Below, one piece after another: positions 35,296 to 44,281 of a stretch of DNA of 64,000 nucleotides. Numbering within the stretch: the first letter of the stretch is position 1; each line of letters starts with the position of its first letter. A model generated the notes under the pieces. It was not told where the DNA came from. It saw only the letters and a list, made by a program, of their open reading frames with translations, and made no database searches. Made by a program: the position numbers and the translations under genes. The DNA comes from Bacteroidota bacterium (GTDB lineage: Bacteria; Bacteroidota; Bacteroidia; Chitinophagales; Saprospiraceae): positions 1-64,000 of the forward strand of contig JAAEZH010000028.1 of NCBI GenBank assembly GCA_018222965.1, read 5' to 3'.

Positions 35296-35760
35296 ATGAT
35301 CATAGTGAGAAAAGGTTTACCATTCTACGTAATTTTTTTGTTAGGATTTTCAGGACTGCATGCTCAAAGCAGTCCGGGTTTTGATCACCGGCCCGATATT
35401 CCACACTGCATGCTGATCATTTTAAGCGAGAAGTGGGCGGAGCCCGGTGAGATTAGTGCCAGCGTGGTAAAATACAATCTGGACAATCACCGCTCTGACA
35501 AACTGAAAGTTTCGCTGCTCCGAATGCCATACTTAAGCAATCTGCCTGTGATCTATGTGCGTGAGTTTCGCAATGAATCGCATGTGCTGTGGTATTATCG
35601 CCAGCTGGAGAGTGTCAAACCCGACTTCATGCAGATGAATATAGTGGATATGCTCATTCCGCTTTCAAATGCAAACTATAATCAAATTCTGCTGCAGGAA
35701 AGCCTGGAGGGTTATATGGCTTTCTTCAATCGTTTTTATCGGTCGAAGGTGGAACGGTAG
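35296..35760 (+). CDS. Small secreted protein of unknown function, SPOR-like C-terminal part
   Basis: 154 residues. A signal peptide (MIIVRKGLPFYVIFLLGFSGLHAQ, about 24 residues) points to export. The remainder has alternating strands and helices: LPVIYVREFRNESHVLWYYRQ (about 87-108), then DMLIPLSNANYNQILL, and a closing helix SLEGYMAFFNRFY. That last 70-residue pattern resembles the short C-terminal module found at the end of some Bacteroidota TPR and T9SS-related lipoproteins (inference from memory, not certain). I do not recognise the protein itself. It lies alone between the MITE-like element and a repeat run; expression depends on sequence within or next to the MITE. Confidence 0.62.
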   Translation: MIIVRKGLPFYVIFLLGFSGLHAQSSPGFDHRPDIPHCMLIILSEKWAEPGEISASVVKYNLDNHRSDKLKVSLLRMPYLSNLPVIYVREFRNESHVLWYYRQLESVKPDFMQMNIVDMLIPLSNANYNQILLQESLEGYMAFFNRFYRSKVER

Positions 35761-35780
35761 GGTTGGTTTGTTCGTTCTTT

Positions 35781-35822
35781 CCGTTTGTTCCGTTTGTTCC
35801 GTTTGTTCCGTTTGTTCCGTTT
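35781..35822. repeat. 9-bp tandem repeat (CCGTTTGTT, 4.7 copies)
   Basis: Units start at 35781, 35790, 35799 and 35808, with a partial one at 35817. The inverse complement of the unit, AACAAACGG, is the same unit type seen at the window start (AACGGAACA phase). It lies in the short convergent gap between the 35296 gene and the hydrolase gene, 21 bases after the stop at 35760. Confidence 0.9.
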
Positions 35823-35845
35823 AATAAAAAATTAAACCCTAAAAA

Positions 35846-36757
35846 TTAAGAATTAACAAACTCCCCAACCGCTTTAATTACATCCGGATTTTTCATCAAT
35901 CGGAAATGGCCGTATCCATTGGTTTCAAGCAATCTGGCCTTGTCCCAGTTATTGATAAATTCTTCAGCGGATTGGAAAGGTACAACCTGATCCTTGCGAT
36001 CGTGCACCACCAACACATCATCTACCTTAATTCGATTGAGGGTGTCGGGATGATCAATTTCCTCCAGGCTTCGGTTGGCAATACCCTCCATCTTTTTCCG
36101 GAAACGCGAAGCAACATTCGGCGGAAGCCCTAAAGTCTTAACCGCATTGAGGTACACTCGCTTAATGCTGGCCGGTACTGCGATCATCACGATCTTATTG
36201 ATATGAATATCGTTATCCAGAAAAGAGAAGGCATAATTTGCAGAAGCGCCGCCAAAGGAGTGAGAAATCAGTGCATGCACCTCCCCTATTTGATTGATAA
36301 CCGCTCTCACAGAGCCTCCAAACTGATGGATATTGGTGCGTTTGCCATCTGAGTTCCCGTGTGCGGGTCCGTCGAAAGCGACTACCTTATATCCCAGTTG
36401 GGTCAAAAGCGGTACAAAGGAACGCATGGCAGTGCCCCGCGACTCCCATCCATGCACCAGGAGCACCGTTTTATCGCCATTGCCCCATTCATAGCATTTC
36501 AGCATTTGCTTGCCGTAGAGCACCTCAAAAATGCGGGCACTTTCCAAAATCGGATCAGAAACCCGGTGTTTGGCACGCGTGATGGGTGTCATGAAAAGGC
36601 GCAAAGCAATATCGCTGGCTTTGCCGGGAAATAAACGGCCCAGGGTGCGAAAAGCAAAACGAACAAAAGGCAATATGGAAGGCATTTCCCGAGGCCTTTC
36701 CGGCGTCGAATCTTGCCAATCGGACTGTAATTTTTCGTGTTTGGCGATCATAAGCAT
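35846..36757 (-). CDS. Alpha/beta hydrolase
   Basis: 303 residues. An alpha/beta hydrolase core from about residue 95: LLVHGWESRG (oxyanion loop, about 98-107), FDGPAHGNSDG, nucleophile elbow SHSFGGAS (Ser about 168), acid in HDRKDQVVP (about 253-261) and catalytic His in GYGHFRLM (about 285). The first 60 residues are a basic amphipathic extension (PFVRFAFRTLGRLFPGKASDIAL) without a cleavable signal, perhaps for membrane contact. The substrate is unknown: esterase, thioesterase or lipase. It starts 14 bases after the TetR gene, so the two form an operon and the repressor probably controls it. ATG at 36751 is an alternative start. Confidence 0.85.
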   Translation of the reverse strand: MLMIAKHEKLQSDWQDSTPERPREMPSILPFVRFAFRTLGRLFPGKASDIALRLFMTPITRAKHRVSDPILESARIFEVLYGKQMLKCYEWGNGDKTVLLVHGWESRGTAMRSFVPLLTQLGYKVVAFDGPAHGNSDGKRTNIHQFGGSVRAVINQIGEVHALISHSFGGASANYAFSFLDNDIHINKIVMIAVPASIKRVYLNAVKTLGLPPNVASRFRKKMEGIANRSLEEIDHPDTLNRIKVDDVLVVHDRKDQVVPFQSAEEFINNWDKARLLETNGYGHFRLMKNPDVIKAVGEFVNS

Positions 36758-36771
36758 AGAACAGGCGGTTT

Positions 36772-37380
36772 TTAGTTGTGGTTATTCTGACGGAAGCTTT
36801 CAAGCTCTTTCAAGACCGGAGCCGTAAGCAAATCGTAAGGGGTTTCGGTTCCTTTGATGCGGGCCATTAGGATGCCACCTTCAATAGCGGCGATAAAATG
36901 AACCGTAAATGCATTGACGTCAATGTGGGGACTTATTTCTCCTCTTTCAATGCCTTTTTTCAGGGTGTATGCTACCCGGCTTTCCCAGTCTTTTACCGCC
37001 CTTTTTACACGATCGTAAATGGCCGGATGTAAGTCATCGGCTTCTACCGAGAAATTCTGGATCACACAGCCGCCCTCAATAGGTGGTTTAAAAAGGTGCT
37101 CGCGGTAAAAGGCAATCACTTCGATCAGTTTGTCCAGGGTGTTTTTTATGGGGTGGGTGCGAAAACCAATCAGTTCATAGGTCAAACCAACGGCATAATC
37201 AAAAGCAGCGATGGCCAGTTCATCTTTGCCTCCGCGAAAATGGCCGTACAAGCCTCCTTTCGACAGGCCGGTTGCATCCAGGATATCCGATAAAGAAGTC
37301 CCGGAAAAGCCCTTTTGATTAAACAAGCTTGCTGCTTCTGCAACGATCTGCTTTTTGGTTCGTTCAGCCTTTGCGCCCAT
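36772..37380 (-). CDS. TetR/AcrR-family transcriptional repressor
   Basis: 202 residues from MGAKAERT at 37380; an in-frame ATG at 37428 is less likely because it lies inside the palindrome at 37424-37437. N-terminal HTH (TKKQIVAEAASLFNQKGFSGTSLSDILDATGLSKGGLYGHF, about 7-50) is a textbook TetR domain with the GGLYGHF recognition helix. The ligand domain has CVIQNFSVEADD and a TetR_C-like end; similar proteins respond to small electrophiles or lipids. An operator-like palindrome lies 44 bases upstream of the start. The hydrolase follows in the same unit. Confidence 0.92.
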   Translation of the reverse strand: MGAKAERTKKQIVAEAASLFNQKGFSGTSLSDILDATGLSKGGLYGHFRGGKDELAIAAFDYAVGLTYELIGFRTHPIKNTLDKLIEVIAFYREHLFKPPIEGGCVIQNFSVEADDLHPAIYDRVKRAVKDWESRVAYTLKKGIERGEISPHIDVNAFTVHFIAAIEGGILMARIKGTETPYDLLTAPVLKELESFRQNNHN

Positions 37381-37423
37381 ATTTTCTTTTTTTGCCTTGC
37401 GGCGAATGACATTACAAAAATAT

Positions 37424-37437
37424 ACCAACCGGTCGGT
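37424..37437. promoter_or_regulatory. TetR-type operator palindrome
   Basis: ACCAACCGGTCGGT is a near-perfect 14-bp palindrome (ACCnACC-GGTnGGT), the shape of many TetR-family operators. It lies between the TetR gene (start 37380) and the divergent folK (37540), so it could repress both directions. Confidence 0.65.
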
Positions 37438-37539
37438 TTTTACAAGTAATTCGGAAAATTTCCAAAAAAATGGCCATTATTATTCTTTTTACGGTCGCGG
37501 CAAGCGAAATTCGCGGACAGCCTTTTTGGCGGCTTTATT

Positions 37540-38037
37540 ATGGAAAAACAGGAGCAGGTATTTCTTTTATTGGGCAGCAATCAGCAGCAGCCATTACATC
37601 AACTGGCGGAAGCCAGAAGACGGATAGCGTCGCAAATTGGCCCCATCCAAAGAGCCAGCAGTTTATACCTCACCGAAGCCTGGGGGGTAGAAGATCAGGA
37701 TGATTTTATCAATCAGGCGATATGCGTGCAAACCCGGCTTTCGCCGAAAGGCTTATTGCAGACCATCCATCAGATTGAAGGAGCTATGGGACGTGTGCGC
37801 AAAGACCGCTGGGGCCCAAGACCCATTGATATTGATATCCTGTTTTACGGAGAGCAGGTCATTGAAGAAGAAAATCTGAGCATCCCGCATCCAGGTATTC
37901 CGGATCGGAATTTCACCCTGATCCCGCTACTGGAAATTGCGCCGGACCTGATACATCCCGTTTTGCAAACAGACATGGAGCATTTGTACTGGGAAAGCAA
38001 GGACAATCTCGAAGTAATCCTACTCGAAGAAAAATGA
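37540..38037 (+). CDS. folK: 6-hydroxymethyl-7,8-dihydropterin pyrophosphokinase (HPPK)
   Basis: 165 residues. LLLGSN near the N-terminus (substrate loop), W-G-V-E-D-Q-D-D-F-I-N-Q for the pterin pocket, then the signature GRVRKDRWGPRPIDIDILFYG (about 86-106) with the two Mg-binding Asp. It transfers pyrophosphate from ATP to 6-hydroxymethyl-dihydropterin in folate synthesis. Its stop codon overlaps the start of the next gene (ATGA at 38034-38037), so the two are translationally coupled. This folK/deoxynucleoside-kinase pairing is known in Bacteroidota. Monofunctional, since no dihydroneopterin aldolase domain is attached. Cytoplasmic. Confidence 0.96.
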   Translation: MEKQEQVFLLLGSNQQQPLHQLAEARRRIASQIGPIQRASSLYLTEAWGVEDQDDFINQAICVQTRLSPKGLLQTIHQIEGAMGRVRKDRWGPRPIDIDILFYGEQVIEEENLSIPHPGIPDRNFTLIPLLEIAPDLIHPVLQTDMEHLYWESKDNLEVILLEEK

Positions 38038-38687
38038 CCCAAAAAGCAGACATACCACATCGTTTTGTAGCCATTGAGGGCAATATAGGAGCCGGCAAGA
38101 CCACCTTTTCCAAAATGCTCGCCGATGATTATTCTTGTGAACTGGTTCTGGAGCAGTTTACCGACAACCCCTTCCTACCCTTCTTTTACGACCATCCGGA
38201 GCGATATGCTTTTCCGGTGGAGCTGTTTTTCATGACCGAGCGGCATAAGCAATTGCAGGAACACTTTGGGTCCCCTTCCCTCTTCGGTCAGACAACCGTT
38301 TCAGACTATTTCTTTGTAAAGACCCTGCTTTTTGCCCGCAACAACCTGAATGAAGTAGAATTTCGATTGTTTCAACGGCTCTTTCACGTACTAAACAATC
38401 AGTTTCCAAATCCGGATCTGCTGGTTTACCTCTACCGCCCCATTGATGATCTGTTGAAGAACATCAAAAAACGCGGGCGGGAATACGAGCAGGACATAAA
38501 AGGGGAATACCTGGAATCCATTCAGAAAGCCTATTTATCCTATTTCAGGAACTTAACAGACATACCGGTTTTGATCCTCGACATCTCCGGGGTATCCTTT
38601 TGGGAAAATCGGGATGCCTACACCGAAATGGTACGCATCATTTCTCAGAAATACACAGTCGGCTACCATCAACTTCAATTAGCCTGA
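38034..38687 (+). CDS. Deoxynucleoside kinase (deoxyadenosine/deoxyguanosine kinase family)
   Basis: 217 residues. P-loop GNIGAGKTT (about 16-24), an acidic LEQFTDNPFLPFFYDHPERYAF region that binds the nucleoside, E-L-F-F-M-T-E-R-H (the ERS-like catalytic patch), and DLLKNIKKRGREYEQD lid (RGR type, about 140-155). This is the dNK family, which phosphorylates deoxynucleosides from ATP in DNA-precursor salvage. The exact base preference is not visible. The start overlaps the folK stop by 4 bases. Confidence 0.9.
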   Translation: MTQKADIPHRFVAIEGNIGAGKTTFSKMLADDYSCELVLEQFTDNPFLPFFYDHPERYAFPVELFFMTERHKQLQEHFGSPSLFGQTTVSDYFFVKTLLFARNNLNEVEFRLFQRLFHVLNNQFPNPDLLVYLYRPIDDLLKNIKKRGREYEQDIKGEYLESIQKAYLSYFRNLTDIPVLILDISGVSFWENRDAYTEMVRIISQKYTVGYHQLQLA

Positions 38688-38789
38688 CATCCAGCCGTCA
38701 TTCGCAGCGTCTTTTTTGACCAGTCCTGCCGGGGTTTAACGGATTTACTGTATTTTCCATCCAATCTTTACACAATTACATTGCATTCT

Positions 38790-41700
38790 ATGACGCTCAG
38801 ATCTACCATTGCCAGCCTCGTGTTGGTACTTTCTGCTATTGGCATAGCAACCGGACAGGCCATACCCAATTACGAAATCCTAAAAAGCGGAGAGCGATTT
38901 CAGGTCTCCGAAAATATAGAAGCATTTATCGCACAGGGCAAGCTGGATAAATCGGAAGAGATAAACGGCACCTATTACCGACTCCTACAGTTCTATTTCC
39001 TTCCGGATCGTGCTTTAAAGACTAAACTTGAAAATGCAGGCATTCGATTGCTGGGCTACATTCCCAACAATGCCTACATCGCCTCTATCCCCGTTGATAC
39101 AGATCCTGAATTTCTGAAAGTACTTCAGGTACGCAGCATTCTTCCACTGAATGCAGCCTGGAAAGAGTCAAGACGGGTGCGCTTTGAAGATTATGGCGAC
39201 TGGGCTGTACACAAATCAGAAATAGAGTTATTGATCACCTATTTTTCCGATCTGGATCAAAGCAGCGTGCGCGCTTACTGTCGCGCAGACGATATCGAAG
39301 TAGTGCAGGGAAACGGACATACCAATGTGTTGCATGTACGGATTCCGCTGGACAGAATATCAGAACTGTCTTCCCTCCCTTACGTTTCCTGGGTAGACAT
39401 TATCCCTGAGCCGGGAGAACCGGAAGACACCAGAGGAAGAGCACTCCACCGGGCCAATGCCATCGACACCCGGTTTGAGGGTGGTCGAAAATACACCGGC
39501 GAAGGAATCAACATCCAGACACGGGATGATGGAGAGGTAGGCCCGCATATTGATTTCCAGGGCCGGGTGACGAATATTGTAAACGGTCCGCAGGGGGGTA
39601 CACATGGAGACGGCGTTTCCGGAATTTTCACCGGAGCCGGCAATCTGGATCCTTACATGCGCGGCATGGCTGCCGGGGCACATCTTTTTGTAACAAACTA
39701 CCAATCCAATTTTCTGGATACAACCCTGAATTTGCATTTAGAGCAGGACGTACTGGTAACCAACTCTTCATACGGCAATGGCTGTAATGCGGGTTATACC
39801 ACTACCTCCCAAACAGTCGATCAACAAGTGTATGAAAATCCAACTTATCTACACGTATTTTCAGCCGGCAACTCCGGCACCAGCGATTGCGGATACGGAG
39901 CCGGTTCTAACTGGGGCAATATCACAGGAGGACACAAACAAGGGACTAATGTAATTGCCACTGCCAATCTGGAGCAGGATTATTCCCTACGGAATTCCAG
40001 CAGCCGGGGTCCTGCCTATGACGGACGCATCAAACCGGATATTGCTGCCAACGGCCATGCACATCAGTCTACCAATCCGTACAACTCTTATATATCCTTC
40101 AGCGGAACCTCAGGTGCAGCTCCCGGAATTGCCGGGATTACAGCACAACTGCATCAGGCCTATCAGGAACATACCGGCGGCGAAACGGCAGAATCGGCCC
40201 TATTGAAAAGCATACTCCTCAATACGGCCAATGACCTGGGCAATCCAGGACCAGACTATAAATATGGCTGGGGCCATGTAAATGCATTGCGGGCAGCCAG
40301 AGTGATCGAAGAAGATCGCTTTTTCTCCGGTGTCGTGGATCAATTGGAACAAAACAACCACAGTTTCATCATTCCGCCGAATACCCGCCAGGCGAAAATC
40401 ATGGTATACTGGCATGACTTTCCGGCAGAACCCGAAGCTGAACAGGCCCTTGTAAATGACCTGGACGCCGTCCTGACCGATGTCATCGGAAACAGCTGGC
40501 AACCGATGGTGCTGGATACCTTTCCGAATGCTGCGCAACTTGATCTTCCCGCTCAACCCGGCGAAGATCACCTCAACAATATGGAGCAAATTATTCTCAC
40601 CGATCCGGATGACGGACTTTACTATTTGAATATTGAGGGCTTTAATGTTCCTATGGGGCCTGTAAAATATTGGGTTGTAACCGAATTCATAACCGATGAA
40701 GTAGAATTGATTTATCCTTATGGTGGAGAAGGTTTAGCGCCTGGAGAGGTGATTCGCATACACTGGGATGGATTTCCAAATGGCGAATTATTTGATTTGG
40801 AGTATTCGACCGACAATGGTCAAAGCTGGTCCGTTATATTTAGCGGATTGCAGGAGGATACACACCATTGGGATTGGCAGGTACCCGATGTACTTACGGG
40901 TGAGGCACTCATTCGCGTAAGCAGAGGAGGAGAAAGCGATGTTTGTGAAACCCCTTTCTCCATCATACCTACACCGGAGAACCTGGAGATCACCAAAGCC
41001 TGTCCGGAATTCATTCGCATGGAATGGGATGAAGTACCCGGAGCTACACATTACACGGTATATCAACTGGGAAATCGATACATGGATTCCGTGACAACGG
41101 TAGACTTTACCCTCTGGGATTTTCCAACCACAGATCTGAATCCAGGCCTGGAATACTGGTTCAGCGTGCGGGCAGAAGTACCGGATCAGGATATTGTAGG
41201 TGAACGAGCTATTGCCATACCTTATAATTCAGGCTTGTTGAATTGTGTTCAGGAGGTTGACATTTCTCTGTTATCGCTGGACAATCCAAATCAGGAAGCA
41301 TACACAATCTGTAGCTTCAATGATTTCCCAGTCACCATTAGTGGCATTAATCAGGGGATGACCGTGCAATCAAATGTAGAAGTAGGATATGCCTTTAATG
41401 GCGATGTATTTACCGAGATGCTTCCCAATACGCTAGCGGTGGGAGAAAGCTTTACACATACGTTTAGCCAGCAACCCAACATCGATGCATCCGGAACCTT
41501 TGCGTTGACGACCTGGGTACATCTGGATGATGATTCTGCGATGTTTAATGATTCTACGGGAACCACGCTGAATATTAACTACTATCCGGGGACCGGGGAA
41601 GAGCTTCAAATTCAGGAGGACTGGGAGGTTCCGGGTTTGCAGCCATACTGGCAAATCGTCAGCGATGATGCCGGCATCACCTGGGAACCGATTGATTCCA

Positions 41701-42893
41701 TAATTGGGATAACGGGCGAATATACCCGCGCCTACTGGATGGATAACTACTCCTACCCCAGTGGTTCGGCTATAGATCGCATTATAACGGTTCCTATTGA
41801 TCTCACGGATCCAACGCTGGAGAGCCCCAGTTTACTATTTGATGTAAGTTATGCTCCATACCCCAGCGCCGATTACATCGATACTTTTCAGGTAGAGATA
41901 TACACAGATTGTCAATTGAATCTCGCGGCTATTCCCTATCAAAAGTGGGAGGACGATCTGGCTACGACAACAGGCACCTTCGCCGAATTTGAACCAACCA
42001 GCAGCAGCCATTGGCGTACAGAGGGGGTCGATCTTTCCCCATACATTGGTGAGGTGATCGTCATTCATTTTGTCAACAATACAGGCTATGGAAACAGCTT
42101 GTACCTCGACAATATCAATATCCTGGAACTGGTTCCGCCGATAGCTTATTTTGAACCGGCACCAGATACCCTTTGCCAGGGAGACAGCTGGACTTTTGAA
42201 GACGCTTCTACTGGAGACGTATCCAGTTATGAGTGGTACTTCAGCAATAACGCCAATCCAGTAGCTGCGAGCGGTCCCGGGCCGCATGAAGTGGTATTCG
42301 AACAGACCGGGGAAACCACGATCACACATATAGTTAGTAACTCGGTAGGAGGTGACACGCTTGAACAGGTTATATATGTGAATGCTCCGGCTTCCGCCGA
42401 ATTTAGCTATACTATAAGTGATTTGCAATTGAGTTTTTCCAACCTTTCGGTGAATGCAGACAACTATTCCTGGGATTTTGGAGACGGTTTGGGGCAGAGC
42501 ACGGAAGCGGAACCGGTATATGAGTACACCGCACCGGGAGAGTATATAGTAACGCTCCAGGCCACCAACGAATGCGGCACTTCGGAGTTTGAATTGACGA
42601 TAAGCCTTTCGGCTGATGGCATTAACAGCAAGCAGGCTGTTTGGGATTTGAGTCTGGCTCCCAATCCGAATGATGGTCAGTTTATTCTAAGCCTGGACAA
42701 TCCGGAAAAAAGACAATCTGTTGTTATTTCCATTTTGGATATTAGTGGGAAGTTGGTTTACGAAAATGATGTTTCAATCAATTCCGGCAATCAGCAATTC
42801 CAAATGGATGTCCGTAATTTTTCTTCCGGATTATACATTCTCAGGGTTTCTGACGGCACCCGGCAATCTCATCGAAAATTCGTTATAGAGTAA
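38790..42893 (+). CDS. Secreted subtilisin-like serine protease with PKD and T9SS type-A sorting domain
   Basis: 1367 residues from ATG 38790 (a TTG at 38781 is in frame but a poorer start). Signal peptide to ATGQA, a long pro-region (to about 200), then the S8 catalytic domain. The triad is Asp246 or Asp247 (TRDDGEVG), His272 (GGTHGDG) and Ser441 (FSGTSGAAPG). After about residue 520 come a P-domain-like or CARDB-like beta part, a fibronectin-like unit (about 730-810), a jelly-roll or MAM-like module (about 940-1110) and a PKD domain (YSWDFGDG ... YEYTAPGEYIVTLQA, about 1220-1280). The type-A sorting domain closes the protein (LAPNPNDGQFILSL ... SSGLYILRVS ... KFVIE). Expected to be exported by T9SS and cleaved or attached at the surface. 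Confidence 0.9.
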   Translation: MTLRSTIASLVLVLSAIGIATGQAIPNYEILKSGERFQVSENIEAFIAQGKLDKSEEINGTYYRLLQFYFLPDRALKTKLENAGIRLLGYIPNNAYIASIPVDTDPEFLKVLQVRSILPLNAAWKESRRVRFEDYGDWAVHKSEIELLITYFSDLDQSSVRAYCRADDIEVVQGNGHTNVLHVRIPLDRISELSSLPYVSWVDIIPEPGEPEDTRGRALHRANAIDTRFEGGRKYTGEGINIQTRDDGEVGPHIDFQGRVTNIVNGPQGGTHGDGVSGIFTGAGNLDPYMRGMAAGAHLFVTNYQSNFLDTTLNLHLEQDVLVTNSSYGNGCNAGYTTTSQTVDQQVYENPTYLHVFSAGNSGTSDCGYGAGSNWGNITGGHKQGTNVIATANLEQDYSLRNSSSRGPAYDGRIKPDIAANGHAHQSTNPYNSYISFSGTSGAAPGIAGITAQLHQAYQEHTGGETAESALLKSILLNTANDLGNPGPDYKYGWGHVNALRAARVIEEDRFFSGVVDQLEQNNHSFIIPPNTRQAKIMVYWHDFPAEPEAEQALVNDLDAVLTDVIGNSWQPMVLDTFPNAAQLDLPAQPGEDHLNNMEQIILTDPDDGLYYLNIEGFNVPMGPVKYWVVTEFITDEVELIYPYGGEGLAPGEVIRIHWDGFPNGELFDLEYSTDNGQSWSVIFSGLQEDTHHWDWQVPDVLTGEALIRVSRGGESDVCETPFSIIPTPENLEITKACPEFIRMEWDEVPGATHYTVYQLGNRYMDSVTTVDFTLWDFPTTDLNPGLEYWFSVRAEVPDQDIVGERAIAIPYNSGLLNCVQEVDISLLSLDNPNQEAYTICSFNDFPVTISGINQGMTVQSNVEVGYAFNGDVFTEMLPNTLAVGESFTHTFSQQPNIDASGTFALTTWVHLDDDSAMFNDSTGTTLNINYYPGTGEELQIQEDWEVPGLQPYWQIVSDDAGITWEPIDSIIGITGEYTRAYWMDNYSYPSGSAIDRIITVPIDLTDPTLESPSLLFDVSYAPYPSADYIDTFQVEIYTDCQLNLAAIPYQKWEDDLATTTGTFAEFEPTSSSHWRTEGVDLSPYIGEVIVIHFVNNTGYGNSLYLDNINILELVPPIAYFEPAPDTLCQGDSWTFEDASTGDVSSYEWYFSNNANPVAASGPGPHEVVFEQTGETTITHIVSNSVGGDTLEQVIYVNAPASAEFSYTISDLQLSFSNLSVNADNYSWDFGDGLGQSTEAEPVYEYTAPGEYIVTLQATNECGTSEFELTISLSADGINSKQAVWDLSLAPNPNDGQFILSLDNPEKRQSVVISILDISGKLVYENDVSINSGNQQFQMDVRNFSSGLYILRVSDGTRQSHRKFVIE

Positions 42894-42901
42894 CATTCGA
42901 T

Positions 42902-42929
42902 CCCCGTCGATCAGCATTCATCGACGGGG
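42902..42929 (+). terminator. Terminator-like hairpin after the subtilase gene
   Basis: Perfect 10-bp stem CCCCGTCGAT/ATCGACGGGG (42902-42911 and 42920-42929) with an 8-base loop, 9 bases after the stop codon. No T run follows, so Rho-dependent or processing roles are possible. Confidence 0.6.
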
Positions 42930-42959
42930 GGGTCGCACACTCGTTTTCGGTCTCTTGAT

Positions 42960-42967
42960 TATATTTG
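42960..42967 (+). promoter_or_regulatory. Promoter -7 element of the NDH-2 gene
   Basis: TATATTTG is an exact TAnnTTTG match 15 bases before the preferred ATG at 42983. That implies a very short leader. No clear TTTG lies at -33. Confidence 0.6.
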
Positions 42968-42982
42968 TCCAAATTGATTGAG

Positions 42983-44281
42983 ATGAGCATGTTTATTCCG
43001 GATAGCCCGAATGAGAGAGTAGTTATTGTAGGTGCAGGATTTGCCGGCCTGCATTTGGCCCGAAAACTCGCCAAACAATCCTTTCAGGTGGTGTTGCTGG
43101 ATAAAAACAACTATCACCAATTTCAACCCCTTTTCTATCAGGTGGCGATGGCGGGCCTTGAACCCAGTTCTATCGTATTTCCCCTTCGAAAGCTGTTTCA
43201 AAAAAATAAAAATGTGTTTATCCGGATGGCAGAAGTGCAATCCGTAAAAGCCGATCAGAAAATCCTCCAAACATCTATTGGCGAATTGCCCTACGACAAA
43301 CTCATCCTCGCCATGGGCGCCACCACCAATTTCTTCGGCAATAAAAAACTGGAGTCCATGGCTTTACCCATGAAAACCGTGGGAGAAGCCCTATGTATCC
43401 GAAATTCCATCCTCGAGGATTACGAATCCTCCATACTCACCGGTGATTACGACGATCGCCAGGGATTAATTGACATCGTTGTTGTTGGCGGAGGTCCGAC
43501 TGGTGTAGAAGTATGTGGCGCACTGGCAGAAATGAAGCGTTATGTACTGCCTAAGGATTTTAAAGAACTAAACAGCAGCGAGGTAGATATTCACCTCATT
43601 CAATCGTCTCCCGTATTACTCAAAGGCATGTCTGCAAAAGCTTCAAAGGCAGCCTATGACTTCCTGACTGATCTTGACGTGCACGTAAAACTCAATACCC
43701 GCGTTACAGATTTTGACGGAGATTATGTCTACATGAATGACGGAAGCCGCATTCGCTGCCAAAAACTTATCTGGGCTGCAGGCATCCGGGCTAACCAAAT
43801 TGAAGGCATCCCCGAAGTTAGTACCGGATCCGGAGGTCGTTTGAAAGTGGATGCCTACAATCAAATTACAGGCATGACTGATGTTTATGCCATTGGAGAT
43901 ATGGCCATCATGGAATCGGAAGCAACTCCTTATGGACACCCGCAAGTGGCACAGGTAGCCATACAGCAAGCTGATAATCTGGCTAAAAATCTAAAGGCAA
44001 CAAGAAGGGGTAAGCTAATGAAGGCCTTCGTTTACAAAGACCGGGGTGCTTTGGCGACCATTGGCAGACACCGGGCAGTCGCAGATCTGCCTGCCATGAA
44101 AATCAAGGGCGCATTTGCCTGGTTTATCTGGCTCTTTGTACACTTATTCAAAATCCTGGGATCAAAAAACAAGCTGTTTGTCTTTATAAACTGGATGTGG
44201 AATTACTTTACCTATGATCAATCTCTACGACTGATCATTCGCCCCACGAGGCGGCCAAAAAAGAAAGACCTCAATCCTTAA
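42983..44281 (+). CDS. ndh: Type II NADH:quinone oxidoreductase (NDH-2)
   Basis: 432 residues from ATG 42983; an in-frame TTG at 42965 lies inside the promoter element, so it is rejected. First Rossmann motif G17-A-G-F-A-G22 binds FAD; a second GGGPTGVEVCGAL (about 165-177) binds NADH. AIGDMA (about 310) is the FAD-pyrophosphate motif typical of NDH-2. The C-terminus has hydrophobic, amphipathic helices (FAWFIWLFVHLFKILG), which bind the membrane surface. It passes electrons from NADH to quinone without pumping protons. Its stop overlaps the convergent MarR gene's stop (TTAA at 44278-44281). Confidence 0.9.
   Translation: MSMFIPDSPNERVVIVGAGFAGLHLARKLAKQSFQVVLLDKNNYHQFQPLFYQVAMAGLEPSSIVFPLRKLFQKNKNVFIRMAEVQSVKADQKILQTSIGELPYDKLILAMGATTNFFGNKKLESMALPMKTVGEALCIRNSILEDYESSILTGDYDDRQGLIDIVVVGGGPTGVEVCGALAEMKRYVLPKDFKELNSSEVDIHLIQSSPVLLKGMSAKASKAAYDFLTDLDVHVKLNTRVTDFDGDYVYMNDGSRIRCQKLIWAAGIRANQIEGIPEVSTGSGGRLKVDAYNQITGMTDVYAIGDMAIMESEATPYGHPQVAQVAIQQADNLAKNLKATRRGKLMKAFVYKDRGALATIGRHRAVADLPAMKIKGAFAWFIWLFVHLFKILGSKNKLFVFINWMWNYFTYDQSLRLIIRPTRRPKKKDLNP

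Noticed and set aside
35781-35822. A CRISPR array
   Set aside because: The units are contiguous 9-mers without spacers and there are no cas genes; the same holds for the repeats at 1-305.
41835-42428. A 197-codon minus-strand frame opposite the subtilase C-terminal part
   Set aside because: The subtilase frame continues through with PKD and sorting domains; the antisense product is not protein-like.
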